Shown piece after piece: positions 1 to 14,500 of a stretch of DNA of 64,000 nucleotides. The stretch covers positions 2,697,501-2,761,500 of the forward strand of contig JAFMOC010000017.1 of the NCBI GenBank assembly GCA_019802505.1, written 5' to 3'. The stretch is from Corydoras sp. C115. Lineage: Eukaryota; Chordata; Actinopteri; Siluriformes; Callichthyidae. The notes beneath the pieces are model-generated. The model searched no databases. It saw only the letters and a program-made list of their open reading frames with translations, and was not told the DNA's origin. Every line of letters begins with the position of its first letter. The first letter of the stretch is position 1. Both the position numbers and the translations under genes were made by a program.

Positions 1-299
1 AGACACTAATATTAACATTTATTTAGTGTCTGCTTCATATTCTGAGTACTCAATTTGTCCAAAAAGTTGTGGTGGTCCAGTAGTTAGATTATCAGTCGCT
101 AAAGAATAGTTCTCTGGATAATAGCGTCTGTTAAATGTTACTAATATTCTCACAAGTTAATTAAGTTTATTTCACCCTACACCAACAATACAAATCACAA
201 TGTCACTATCATTCCACAATATAGATTAAACAGTTTAGATCACTTTCTTAATTTTTGTCATGTGAAATTTGCATTTTGCCTCATAAAAAAGTTACCTAC

Positions 300-3200
300 C
301 TTCCTTTAAAGAAAGCTACATAGAAAATGGGAGCATAGGCATTCATAAACTTCAAGAGGAAAGCCTTCAGAATCAGATGTTCTTCAAAACCACTGTCTGT
401 CTTTGGGATCTCTGAAAACACATCAGAAATACAAAATTCAGTGATGTTCCACTGATAATTCATATTCTGGAATAAAACAATGTGTCAAATGAATATTAAA
501 AACACCAAAGACAGCCAATATAAATAGCCTGCAGGTAAACAATTAGATATGGATATTGAAAAGAGATGGGCTGATGCATACAATTGTGTGTGTTTAGAAC
601 TGGAAATGCTCTGTTCCTTATCCAATAGGCACTAAAATGACATACTTTTTTTCTTTTCCTTTCAAATCTCACATATGTTCAGGAGGTCCTAATTTATTTA
701 AATGTCTCTTAAGAGACAAACTCAGTGATGTTTAAATGAATACCACATGTATGCTCAGCTTAGCTGGATGGACAAAGACAAGGGTCCAATCAAAGATTTA
801 TTACCACACTGGAACAAAACATCGGAAATTTTAAAGTGCATAAAAAAAACACTCTAACACTCATGATCATAAATAAATTGGTGTCAGTCCTCTAGCAGAG
901 TCAGACTATGACTGTGCAAGGTCATTATACATTAGGTCAAATCGAGAAAGAATCGAAAGCTGAATTCCATAACCTACCCAACAGTGAAAATACATACAAG
1001 TTTTAAATTTGAGATATTATAAGTGTACTATAAAGCTTACCAAGTTCGGTGAGCCATACAGCCACAGAACCATAGATCTCATCCAGGATAAGGATTACCA
1101 CAAGGTTGATGATGACGGCTGTGGCTGTGACGGTCACTCGTACATTGGACTTAACATTTGGATCGGTACTCATAGCCAGAAGGGCCGAGACAATGATGCG
1201 GTACATAATCACAGCAAACACAGCGGCAAACGTCACACCAAACTGAATAGCAGGGGAGAAGCAGAAGGTGCAATAAAGTCAGAAAATTAAAATGATTTAA
1301 AAATGAATAAGAATATTGTTTTAAGCAGTTAGAAGTTATGCAAAGTGTTAACAACAGCTGAATTTAATACATGTGTCTTTTCAGTAGTACTGCTCACCAT
1401 TAGTAGAATGGAGGAGACGTTAATGAAATATCCAGGCAACCTGTCCTTCCATGTAAGCCTCTCATCTCCGGGCTGTCAGGAAGAAAAAAAGAGACAGGAA
1501 GACAGAGACAGACAGAAAGAAGAAAGGGGATTGAAGGATTTAGCAAGTGTAAGCATACATCTGTGCTGTGGGTGTACTGGTGTCTCCCTTTAGGGTTTGT
1601 CCAAATTCCTGTCACAGTCTCTACATACTGTACAAACATTATAATATCCGAGTTCACACCAAGTCAGCCTCCCACTGAAACAAGCAAACTCCTCCAAACC
1701 ACCGGTCATCATTAGAAAAAAGAATTCCACCACACAAATGCTTTAACAACACTAAACACTTACAACTAAAACAAAGCAGTGAGTCAAACATTAAAAAAAC
1801 ATCCTGCAGACAGTATCAGCAAAATATGTATACAGGGAGAGGCTCAACTATTCATCCATTCATATCCATTAAGTCAATGGTTGGTACTTAAATTCATTAA
1901 ACAGACTGTCAATGAATCTGAATCACATTGTTTTTCTAACATAAAAGCTACAAGCTGCACACAAAACAAATGATGACTGCTTCCACTATGGAATCTCTTT
2001 TACAGAGAACATGGCACAGAAAACAATGACATTAATTGTAATATTTATTAGACCACGTTGTCACAATCTAGCAAAAAGAAGCTGATTAGGTCAAATCTTA
2101 TTGCTGCATGTTTTGCACTTTTCTATTGCTTCGGCTACTCTAATTGGCCTCATTAAGAGAGCAACAGTTCCACCTAGTCCACAGACAAGTCAGCCATTAC
2201 TAAACCACGACAACTGGGCACTGATACAGCTCCATGTTAAGGACTGGCTTGGATGAAAGCTTTTCAAAATGCCGTTGCTTTTAGGGTTTATGAAATAACA
2301 ATCACTAGTCATGCAACCCAGCCATTTACTCAACCACAGACTGGAATGGCTGAGGTAAGGACATTGTCTTAGCCACACACTCTGGTGAGGATAAGGGAGA
2401 TGTTCTCAGATTTTGGGCACCTCCTTTTTATGAAACTGCATAAATTGAGTTGCACAAATCCAGGTCCACAAAAAACATTTTTCAAATTCTGTGAACATCA
2501 ATGTATTTTTTACACCATTGGAAGAAGGATTGCTTCATCCCAAAAAATCTTCAACCTCTATCACAATTAATAGTCCAAATTAATTTAAACTATATTTTAA
2601 AAATCATATGGATAAATAATTGCAGAACATTGGAATTTTTAAGACCACACTGTATACATTCCCATATTGTTCCCATGAGACAATATCACAACACATGCTA
2701 GTAAAGTGTGGTTTTATTGAGGTAAAGGCATTCTGCGGACGTCTTAATCACCAGATTAAAACACCTATAAACCATTATATGAAGTTCTCAGTGGTGATTT
2801 GAAAAAAAAATAAAGACCATGAATTACATCTTAAGAGAAAATAAGCTGTTTTAAAAGGAAATAAAAAGAAAATTTGGCCCTTCTCGTTTATTTATTGTTA
2901 AAGCTTATTCTGCTCTCTTTGTATATAAGTATAAAATCAAAGGCAAAAATAATTCATATCATTTAAAATGTACTTCATCGATTTTAGTATATTTAACACT
3001 TTTAAACAACAGGACAGCACAATTACTTGAAGTAGTGAAATTCAGTCATAAGTTTGAAATCCCAGGCAATTTCACCCGGCAATTCATTTTTGGGGCAATT
3101 TGGAGCATTCAATTTACCTTGATCCATGTTTTTAGACTGTGGGAGGAAACCAGAGATCCTGGAGGAAACACAAACCAGAGTGCCAGTATGAAATCCACGC

Positions 3201-3914
3201 TGGTACCCAGGAATTTAAACCCGGGACCTTCTTGCTGTGAGGCAAAAACGTTAACTGTTAGCTTGCAAAGTAGTTATAGTTTTACATATGCTACCTGACA
3301 TAATTTTAAGCAGTAATCTATTAAAAACAAAACCTAATTGATGTAGTCACTGTGTTCACTTATGATAGATATTATAAGAACCCATTATTAAGACCATGAC
3401 TATTGAAATATTAATTAATTTGATATAATTTACAAGGGATTATTTATTCTTAGGCTTTTAAAAACATACTCAACACTGTGTGCAATCTTTTTCCTCATAA
3501 TTGCAGGTTGGATAAAAACAGGTACAGGACAGTAAGTAAATACAGTAAAATAAAATATATTTTCAATGTACTGTACTGTACGCCAGTTGTATGTCATATA
3601 AAGGTAATTTAGTCCTACAACTGAGGCATATAACAGCGTTTAACAGATGTTTGAGTACTTTTGTGTAACTACATCTCTGCCATTTTTCCCTAGATCAGCA
3701 TTAAATCCTCTTGATACAGATATACATGCAGAAACACAGAGGCTGGAAAGTAATCAGTGGCAATAATACTGTCTGCACTACACCCACTCAGAGATCCACT
3801 GGTATAAACCATTTGGGAAATTACTGACAGCAGGAGCTAGTTGCTCAGAGGCCATATGCTATTTTTCAGTGACATCACAGTTTGTTCTAACCACTTTGTT
3901 GTTATAGTGTAGTG

Positions 3915-3980
<66 letters not shown>

Positions 3981-5111
3981 TTGAGAGAGAGAAAGAAAAA
4001 AAATCAAGAAATTGAATTTGCTTTAATATATATTCATTCATTCATTATCTCCCACTTTATCCTCTATTAGGGTCGCGGTGGGGTTCCCCATGCCCATCCA
4101 GGGGAGAACGTCTCGGGCGCTGGGCAAATAGACCCAGGACAGGGCGCCAATCTATCGCTGGGCACACACTCACTCACACAGACACACTCTATATGGGGCA
4201 ATTTTGAGAATTCAATTGACTTGATCCATGTTTTTGGACTGTGGGAGGAAACCGGAGAACCCGGAGGAAACCCACACAGACACGGGGAGAACATGGAAAC
4301 TCCACCCAGATGGGGATTCGAACCGGGAATCCCTAGCGCTGAGAGGCGAAAGTGCTAACCACTAAGCCACCGTGCTGCGCTTTAATATATAAATTGTTAC
4401 ATTTATAGAAATCAAGAAACGCTAATTTAATCAGATAATAAGGCTATAAATGCAGTTGGATGCATTCCAATATCAATATTTCTGCATTTGCTTATAGGCT
4501 TACACAATAAGCATCTAAAGTTTCACTGAATATAAAGCTATCCATCTTTTTTCTCTTTGATAAGTTCTATAAAAACCTCAGATATCATTTCCATATAAAT
4601 TTGTAATGGTAAAACTAATATAAATCTCACACAGTGCGCCTCTTGTTTTACTTGCTGTGTATACTTCATTATATTTCACATCAAAAAGCATAATTTGCAT
4701 TATCAACCTTTGATAACAGACATTGATATTTATTAAAAAATAAAAAAAAGGCAGCAGTATATGAATTCACATTACACAGCCTTCATTTGTCTTACTGATG
4801 TCATTTTCATTTGGTCATATTATATTTCGTTTTCTTATACAATGAAGAATATTTTTTAATCTCATGTTCCAGAATTCCACAGCCCATTGGTGAGTAATTG
4901 TATTGCAGTTAATTTGATCTGGTTAGCAAACCGGCTGATTAAACATAGGAAGTTTGTTAACCTGACTCCTTCCTGCATGCTGAATTAAACAGTGCCGTCA
5001 TCACACAGCCACAATGATGCAGATTTTATAGATCACATTCACAACCCCTACTCGTGTGTGGTGGCATGACCACTTGTAATAAATACCTCTGAGTAAACAC
5101 TCTAGGCCAAT

Positions 5112-5165
<54 letters not shown>

Positions 5166-8100
5166 TAGCAAGAGAACAAAATGAAAGATAAGTAAAAGGG
5201 CATTGATAAAATAGTGCTTCAGTTATGCAATGCTATGTTTTGTTTGTAACTCAACATGATATATTGACATCCTTATAACAATACTAGCTGGACCTGAATC
5301 ATGGAGCTGAAAACCTGGTGGTCAGTATGAAAACTGGACACCTGTTATTCATAACCTATGTCTTTCTTTATCCTTCTGGAATATATGTTCATTCATTTAT
5401 TCTCAATATCTATTTCTTTATTCTAAGGGTGTATACCCTTACACTTGGGGTGCCACAAACCCAGAGTTAATCTTACAGTACCAACCAGTTAGTTATAAAA
5501 GCATGAAATAAAGATTAAACATGCTGAACTTTGCCAATTTTTGCAAAACGAATGATAATCTGAAGCAAGGACTGAACCAAAATTCCCATGACCAGGTATC
5601 TAAGAAAATAGTGTCATATTTGAAATAACTACACAGGTCTACAAAATATGTATCCAAAATATATACCAAGTTGTTATAGGGCTGTATGCTAGTAATACAG
5701 AAAGGAGCTAGACATCTTTGTTTGCAGAACACACACATTTACATGAACGACCACAAAGGATTCACAATTATTGACCTCAGATGACATTTGGAAAGTAACA
5801 GCAACCTATCTACATAATACCACTACAAAAAATTCCAGAGATCTCCTGCCAAGATTGCCTCGTTATAGCCAGGCCTCAATAGAGTGAAGTGAATTTTGTA
5901 TTTTACTCCATCAGCAGGATGGCAATAACCAGCCTGACCTGTGGAAACCTAAATTGCCAGTTAATTCTAAGAATATGCAGTTGGATTTTTATGACCAATT
6001 TGTGGTTCCACAGTAACGTGATAAAATGCAAAAAATAAAAAGCATGCCAACCTAAGGATGTATAACTATGCTGGTTAAGGGAAGCATGTATTTCTCATGC
6101 ACACATTTAAGGATATAAAAACTTAGCTAAGGAAAGGTTATATTTAGAGTAACACATACCACCTCTCAGTATGATACAGTGAAAGCACATTAGTTCATTC
6201 TGATAATAAAGAGGATCCTATAGTTCCCTGTATTTCATACAGACTTGTAGCTTCAGACTTTTTAACATACACACACTAGAGGTGGAAGTGTAGCTCACTC
6301 TACTGGCCAGTAAATACACACAAAGTGTTTAGCACAGAATCAGACATTCAGATTTAACGCACAATATTTAACTCCAATCTATTTTAACTCAGATTGTTCA
6401 ACCTGTTTTAAAACAAACACAAGACGTTTTAAGTAAATCTTCTGAAGGATTTCTTATAGTTTTTTACAGTAAACACCCCCAAAAAACTTTAGCATGAAAA
6501 CTGTTTGATGTTATTTCAGTGTACTATTGGAACTCTTGGAAGATTTTCTAGGTGGTCCCTACAGCACGCAAAAGGTACCTGCTTTAAGTTAGAATAAAAT
6601 AAACCAGACATTTCTGACAGTAAATTTACACTAGGCGGAGACAGGTATCTATTAATGGACACTTAAAATGACATCTAGGCCAAGTGTAACCATGGGCCAT
6701 TCTTTCTGGGACAAAGAAGCTAACCATGAGACATGGGGATGGAGAATGTTTAACTCTTGAAAAGACTGAAAAATTTAACCATATTTTAAATGCCTTTTCA
6801 ATAAATACATTTAATAAATACATTTTTTTACATCAGACTACAGACGTCAGTAGAATCGTGTAATGTCAGGTCTATGAAATTTTACAGGTATAAAAATTGT
6901 AATTGCATTATCACATCTTGGCAGAAGCAGTAGTTAGACATACATAACACAAGACTTAAATCCATCTCAAACATGAGAGAGCGTGCATATGAGAGAGAAA
7001 CAGAGAGAGCGTGCATATCAGCCTGAGCGTAACCAGGCTCTTTTTTTTGCCACAATCTTACAATCTTTTGATTTGATCATTTTGTTTTTCATATTGTATG
7101 TTTTATCCATATTTTTCATTTTAATTTTGTATTAAAAACAAATTGTTGCATAGCTGTTGCAGTGGTTCAGGCAGTAGCAGAGTGCCCCCTTGTGGTCTGT
7201 ATGAAAGATACCACTGAGGTGTAAAGGTCAATACACGACTTGTAACTAGTATACTAGTACAACAATAAAAGACTAACAAAAAGCAGTTCATTAGTAATTA
7301 GAAGTATGCTTGGTATGAATAATTTGCAATTCCAATAAGAACAGACATTGAACTAAATTTAAAGTAGCTAGTTTTAAGAGCCATCCATCCATTATCTTCC
7401 ACATTTATCCTCTACTAGGGTCCCATGCCCATCCAGGGGAGAACATTTTGGGTGCTGGGCACAGTTTTTTTCCAAAACTATTGCTCACCATACAGTTATT
7501 GATTATTATTAAGTAATTTGTACTTGCTTAATGATGCTTATTGTGTTATAAAATACTTTAAGCAGAACATATGTATTCCATCTCTTTAATGCTTAATTTA
7601 TCATTTAATAAAAAAAGAACAATAGGACATCCTAAAATCATGTTTTACATGATTCATGAGCATTTCACATCTTACAAACACCATTGTAATTGTACACATG
7701 CACAAAGAAACAAAACATCAACTGCTAACTACACCCATTTTGCTCCCAGCAAACCAGTAATAAATATCCTTCCCAAGCTCACCTAAGCATCTGGTGAACT
7801 TAAAAACCTGACAACTGAAACAACAACAATGAAAAAAAAAAAAACAGCCCAAGCCCTCCTTAACAGAAGGGCCAATTGGTGCAAAGATAAAAATCTGTAA
7901 AAATGCATCGCCAAAGACAAAAGTAGAATCAAAAGGCAGGAGCAGAAGAATAGACTTTAAGAATTGACAGCTGCAGAGGTGGCTAAAAATGGTGAAAATT
8001 AACAATGATATAATAAAATGCTTTAATGAAAGTATTGACTGAATAATTCATTATTTTTTTTCATTAAAGTTTTGAAAAGAAACCTTTTGTTTTCATTAGA

Positions 8101-11100
8101 AGTTGTATCATGTGCATATTAGATTACATTAAAATACATTTTGCTGCACAACAAACTTTTTGTAAAGTGCCATTCTGTTCGATAATTTTTTTTTCCGTTG
8201 GTGCTGTTTTTGCTCTTCACTAAGCTCACTGATCTGTAGTACACTGTACTGACAGAGGTTTAAAGACAAATCTTAATCTTTAAATTTTGTATTTAAAAAT
8301 AAGCAACTAGCCGTGCATTTTGAATGTATGCTTCCACCTTTGTGAAAACTGTTTAAGGAAGGTCCTTTTCTGTTCCAGTTTGTGTTCACACAGAGCCTTT
8401 AACCCCATCAAATGCCTTTAAGATTAACTAAAATAGAGACACTGGTGAGTGACCTCAAAATTACAATCCAGAATGTTTTAGAACATTTACATTTACATTT
8501 CGTCATTTAGCAGATGCTTTTATACAAAGCGACTTACAAATGAGAAAAGCATTTATAGCTTCAAAAGGAAGTCCAACTTGGATTGTGATCTCATGCAATA
8601 TTCTGTAGTTTTAATGTATAGATATCCCAATAGTTTTGCCTATAGAGTTCATGCTGAAAGAACTGCACTTTATAAAGGTGTAATAAATTGCCAAGCCGCT
8701 TATTTCTGGCAGAAGGTTTTGTGTAGTACGACTGTAGTAGCTTATAGATAAGGTCAAAGTTAGGAAAATTGTTTTTACTTCAAACATTTGCCCATTGCAA
8801 TAAAAACACACAATTTTCCGCATAAATTGATCAGAAGTAATAATTATTTAGGTTAAATACAGCCATGTGCTGTTTTTCTTAGGAATTTAGACATCACTGA
8901 CAAATGCATAATAGTGATTCTATTCTGAATTGCTGCATCGCCACTCTGATAGCCATCAATTATTAGCGTCACTGTAAAAGTCATAAAAAAGGTAAAGAAG
9001 AAAGAAATGGCCACATGCCATAGCAGATAGAAAGAAGGAAAGAGAAACTGTAAAGTATAAGTCAAATAGCACCACAGAATGACTAAAAAGGATCTAAAGT
9101 GGTGATCACCAACTCTCTTCCTGCATATCCACCTTCCTCTAAATTCCAGTTATAGTTCATAACAACTGTTTTAAGTTATCAGTTTGCTTGATCAGCTGGA
9201 TCAGAGCTGTATGATTACATTTGGAAAAACAAATTCTGTAGGAAGGTAAATTTTCAGGAACACGGTTGCTGCTTTAGAGAAACTACAGCAGGCAGGAAAC
9301 ACAGACAGACAGCAGAATTTACCGGGTTCCCTGTAGCCATGGCAGACAGCAACCACTGTCTCCATTTGTCTTTGCCTGGGTCGCCGTTTTCCTCCACACT
9401 TTTCTCAGGCTGGAACAGACAGAGCCCATGGATCACACTCTAACAGATACATGCACTCAAAATGCTCATGATGGGATGCCCTCCAGCTAGGAAACACTGC
9501 AACATCAAAGCTCATAAACAAGAAACTTTAACCCTGTTTCAATAGATGCTCATCTTCCTTAACCTACCTCAGTCAATCTATCTCACTTTTCCTCTTGACT
9601 CATCTTCACCTTTTTCCCTGGCAGAAACTGAGCAAGAAGCAATCCACCAAACCTACCCATATCTGGTACCAAACACCTCAAACCTAAGCAGTGCATCATG
9701 CGGCACTGGAACCAACCCCTTAGCCATTAAGTCCTCTTTAGAATTTCATCCAAAGAATAAGAAAACAAATCATACATGCTGCAAATGCAGCAGTCTGAGG
9801 TGAAAGAGTCTGTACAAAGCAAAATAAAAAAAGCTGTCAATCAGTCAATATCCAACATAAAAGTCACTATGCAGTATTAATGCTACCAAGAAAAGATTTT
9901 TTTTTATTCTTAAAATCTGAAAAAAAGAAAGTTTTTTTTTTTTTTTTGACATATATGGCCTACCTCGCTTTTGCTTTTTTTCTTATTTCTTTTCTTCTTC
10001 TGCATCTTCTGACGGAGCAATGCTTCATATTTAGGTCTAGGATGCTCCTGCAAATCAGAAAAAAAAACTGTTAAATGAAAGCTTTAATTATGTTGACTTC
10101 TGGCAAATAAAGACACAAAAGTGTAAAAAATGTCACAGCAACCCAAAAGTTCAAACCAAGCTTCAAACCTTTGCCCGTTCCTTGTAGGAAAGATTGCATT
10201 TTTAAAGAAGAAAGCAGTAACATTTTAAACAATCTGAATGAAACCAAATAAAAATGTGACTCATTTTGTATAGAATGAAATATCTAAAATTATGTCTTTA
10301 CAATTATTTCTAAATCTGCTATATGAATGCATGACCAATCTATTAATCATCATATTACTATTGGTTATGTACATGTGGATTGGATGAGTGCAAAAAACAC
10401 ACCTCTTTTTCCTCCATTCCTGTCATATTCCAGCTGTAATTCAAAGTGTTCTGCCTGCGCTTCCAGTATTCGAGAAACATGACCACTGTATGAAAAAGCC
10501 ATGAAAAATAATAAAGAGAAATAATTAAAAAATAATAATATTAGCTTATTTTTTATACATATGATATATATGTTAAAAGTAGTAGTCACATCATCAGTGT
10601 GATGTTCTAAATTTCAATATAAATGGTATTTGTATCCTGACATCCCAGATATTATTACAAAATGAGCAGCTGAAAATCTCTCCATTCACCTTGAACAAAA
10701 ACCTAAAGAAATGTTTACTCAATTTAAAAAGCATTAATGAAAGCAAAGAAATATCAGCTGCTGCAGGTGCATGACTATAGACAAAAACAAATGCATATGC
10801 ATAATCCCCCTTTCGTGGATGTCTGGCTATTAGAAATAATGCATATACCCCACTGGCACATAGCAATGAAAGACAAAGTGCTTTTACAAAGGCTTCATGA
10901 GAAAAGGCCGATGACGAGAATCTCGAGCCCACGCAGCCACTGACAGACACAGGTAACATTACACCAAGACTGTTAATCTCCCACACATACTGTACACACA
11001 CAAGTCTTTATTTCCATCTCCATAGAGACACACTCGCAGATCTGCTTACTAACACAACACAGCTCTTGGGTCTTTGAGTCATCAGAGCAAGGGAATGCTG

Positions 11101-11518
11101 ATGCTGATTGTTAATTCTTGAACAGAACTATGATCTGCATTACTATTGCCCATTTACTATAAACACATAGTTTGAAAAAAGGAATAGAGAAAGATTTACA
11201 TTTTTTTTTTATTTATTACCAATTAATTTTATTAAAAAACTAAATGAGGAGAGTGACACTTACCCCAAAGAGACATGAAAATGGCAAAGAATACAGTGGC
11301 GGGGTTGTCAAAAAGATGGCTGGCTCGGGCAGTGCCACAGGCCGTGCTTAACTTCCAATAATCACACACACTGTCACAAAGTGGGCACATGGTGAAGTCA
11401 CGCTTGTCATCACACATCTCCTCACTGGCAAGAGAAAAACATAAATAAATCAGTAAATTAATCCTTTAATAATTCAAGTAAAAAAACAACAACAAGATGT
11501 ACAACAACAACAACAACA

Positions 11519-11557
<39 letters not shown>

Positions 11558-14500
11558 TATAAACTATTACATTTTAAGCCTCAATATATTTAATAAATTG
11601 AATAGAACAAAATAAAACAAAAAAAAATTTAAATATTTTTCCAATCTGTTAAATTTAGTGAAAAAAATTTAATTTCAAATTTTAATGTATTATTTTCAAA
11701 CTTATTAATAATCTTGATATTGTATTGCAAGAGTATAATTTATTGAAACTCAACACCATATTGTTACATATGTCTGTGTTTTTTTATTTTTTTAAGATAG
11801 ACTTCTTTAATTGAGCTACAAAGTTAGTCTGTTCCTACCTGAGAAAAGTATGGAGGAAAATGGCAATCCAGTTATTTAATTATATGTCTTTAATATAATG
11901 TTGAATTACATTTTTTATTTCTATAATCTTCGAGGACAAAATTTTGTATTAATGCTGTTGCATGTAATCATATGATTGCCTCCTATAAGACAACTCAGGA
12001 TTTTACTGAACACAAATGTGATTCTGAAGAAAAAGAACATAACTGTTTTACTTGCACATTTAAATACACTCCAGGTAGGCCTGCCAGACCCCCTCAGGTC
12101 CCACCCACACACCTCATGTCTAAAATCCAAAGAACATGTGCCATGCCATACCTGGGCACGTCGTTGTCAACAGTGAAGCAGCCGTACAAGAACACGATGA
12201 CACCCACAACAGAGGCCAGGGCAAGTAACTGAGTGTACACACCAAGCCAGGCAAAGTATAGACCGATTTTTTCCCCAAAGTATTTTCTGAGCAAGAATAA
12301 AACACAATGGAAAGTACAGAAAGTATTACAAATGAACATGAGTAAACCCAATTTAACAGTCAATCCAAACATTTCACAAGATAATTCAATACTACAAGAT
12401 CATTCATGACTAATATACCTCAGATGTACCATAAAAAGAAATACCTGATTAGATCAACAGGCTGATATTTGAAAAATGCTCTATATCTCGCCCATTCGTC
12501 GTGTAAAACCTAAGAAATAAATTAATAAATAGAGTTCTGTAATCATGCCCATAAACAAAAGGATTATTTAGTTATTTTGTAAATGGGCTATTTACCCTTC
12601 TTTCATTCTTCTCTCCACCTTTGTCATCATCTTCAAAGTCCCCCTGTAAGTATATCATACATAATCAACTCTCCACATGTGGTGATGTTATAAATGATAT
12701 GATCAGTATTTGGGTCAGGAAAGGAGGAAGGGCTGAAGAATTGCCACTTACATCATGCAGAGGGAAAGCAGAGTCATAGACCCCTTTCGCTATTAGTGTG
12801 GAGATGCCTGCAGCAAAGGGATGAAATCACCATATATTACTACATGCCACCTCAGGGACAACTAGCTGAATGGCAGGTCAGGCCTGCTTTCTTTGTGTGA
12901 AGGCAGCACAGAGACACTTCAAAATGGAAGGAGGCCGACATGTAGAACACAACCTTTAATCAAAGTAATTAATCAGTCCTCAAAGGAGCAACAAGCACAT
13001 GCTGGCGATTAGTCCTCTATTAATAAGGTGGCTCCCTAGCAACAAGCAGGAGGGACCACCAACGCCCCCCATGGAGCATGTTTCACTTCTCAGCCCAATG
13101 TTGGGATTGTGTGTCCCAGTTTATACAGTAAAAAGTGTGAGTGCATGAATAGACTAGCTAGATTAAGCCTAAACCCAGCCCCCTCCTGTTAGCTAGCCTC
13201 AATCCCCTGTAGCTGGCGGCAGCGTCCGTCTGCTGAGAAGAGCAGTCCAGCAGAGCATATGGAGGCCTCTCTGGCACCTGCTCCACCAGCATTAAACACA
13301 GTAGAGTTCTCAGCTTGTTCCTTGCTCATCCCAGGATCATCCCACTAACACTTTTCTATGCATGGTTATGCCTTACTGGTTTACTAACCAATGGTTTGGC
13401 AGGTCCGTGTGCAAGCGGTGCGTCGGAGGATTTCATACACCTGGGAGGAAAGAGGAGGGTGAGAATAAGAGAGTGAAAACGAGAAAGGGCGTGACAAACA
13501 AGACAAACTGTTCTTGGAAACCCCAAAAGGGAATTGTCTCCTAGTAATTTGTCCACAGAGAGCGCAGTCACCTCAGATCGCTGGTAAATAACCACATTAT
13601 TTCAGCAGCTCCACACATAACAAATAGGACTGGGCAACTTTACCTATGCTACTGACATAAAACACAACATTTCTCAACACAAATCAAGACTTACTATTCG
13701 ACTCCTTGTGGCACTGTCAAAAAAGGTTTCCTTAGACTCAATGTTGTACCTAAAAAACATAACAATATTGGGGCTGGGCAATAGCAGCTGTAGGCATAAA
13801 CATAATTCAGGCCTTATATTTTTTATGTACTCAGATGTCTGGTCAAAACATATTTTTATCCTGCTTCCCATAACCTAAGATTAGCCCACAGAGATTCCTC
13901 ACAGATGGAGCTTGTCCCGGGAGAAGCTGTGAGACAGGAACTTGACGCGACTCTGCTGCTGTAGGTGGGGGATCTGGGGCTGGAATGGTTGGTTAAGCTT
14001 CCTCCACACTGTGCTCATGGTTCCAGATAGTCCTTTCTCTTCCTTCAGCTCATAGCTCTATGAGGAACATGAAAAGTGCCTCGTTAAAAGACATTACTGA
14101 TGTCAATGTAAGTAAAGAAAGTTACAAACTAGAAAGTACAACAGAGGGCGCAAAACATTGATGCAAATAGTAGCAACTAAACAATATAAATTAGTAATTT
14201 AGAAATAAATGTAACTAAAGTATAGCAGCCACAGTATTAGACCTGTTTTATATGAAACAGTAAAAAAACATGAATTCTGGTGTTTGAGAGCATAGTATAT
14301 GTCTTTCTGAAGAAACTTTTTTTTTTTAAACAGCATTTACATAGGTTCTTTAAAAAAAACCATATCTAAAAACTGACTGCATTGTTATAATTTAAAAATA
14401 TCAACAACTTCATCAGGTTTAATAATTATAAAGCTGATCTCAAGACAACTGAAAATATATAATAATCCAGACTACTTACTGTTTGAGGTTCAGCACCTTG

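Larger units (their letters stand above)
1473..9322 (-). other. ano2 intron 14 (7.85 kb) with repeat relics
   Basis: Largest intron seen in this part of the gene. I found no additional conserved exon in it. It holds a full SINE with target duplication (4033-4379), two GT microsatellites, an old SINE relic near 3080-3265, a SINE fragment near 7381-7470 and a SINE tail near 8487-8540. The rest is AT-rich sequence without recognisable content. Confidence 0.7.

Noticed and set aside
10594..11001. 135-codon minus-strand frame inside an ano2 intron
   Set aside because: The preceding and following ano2 exons join in frame without it, and its translation resembles no anoctamin segment or known family.
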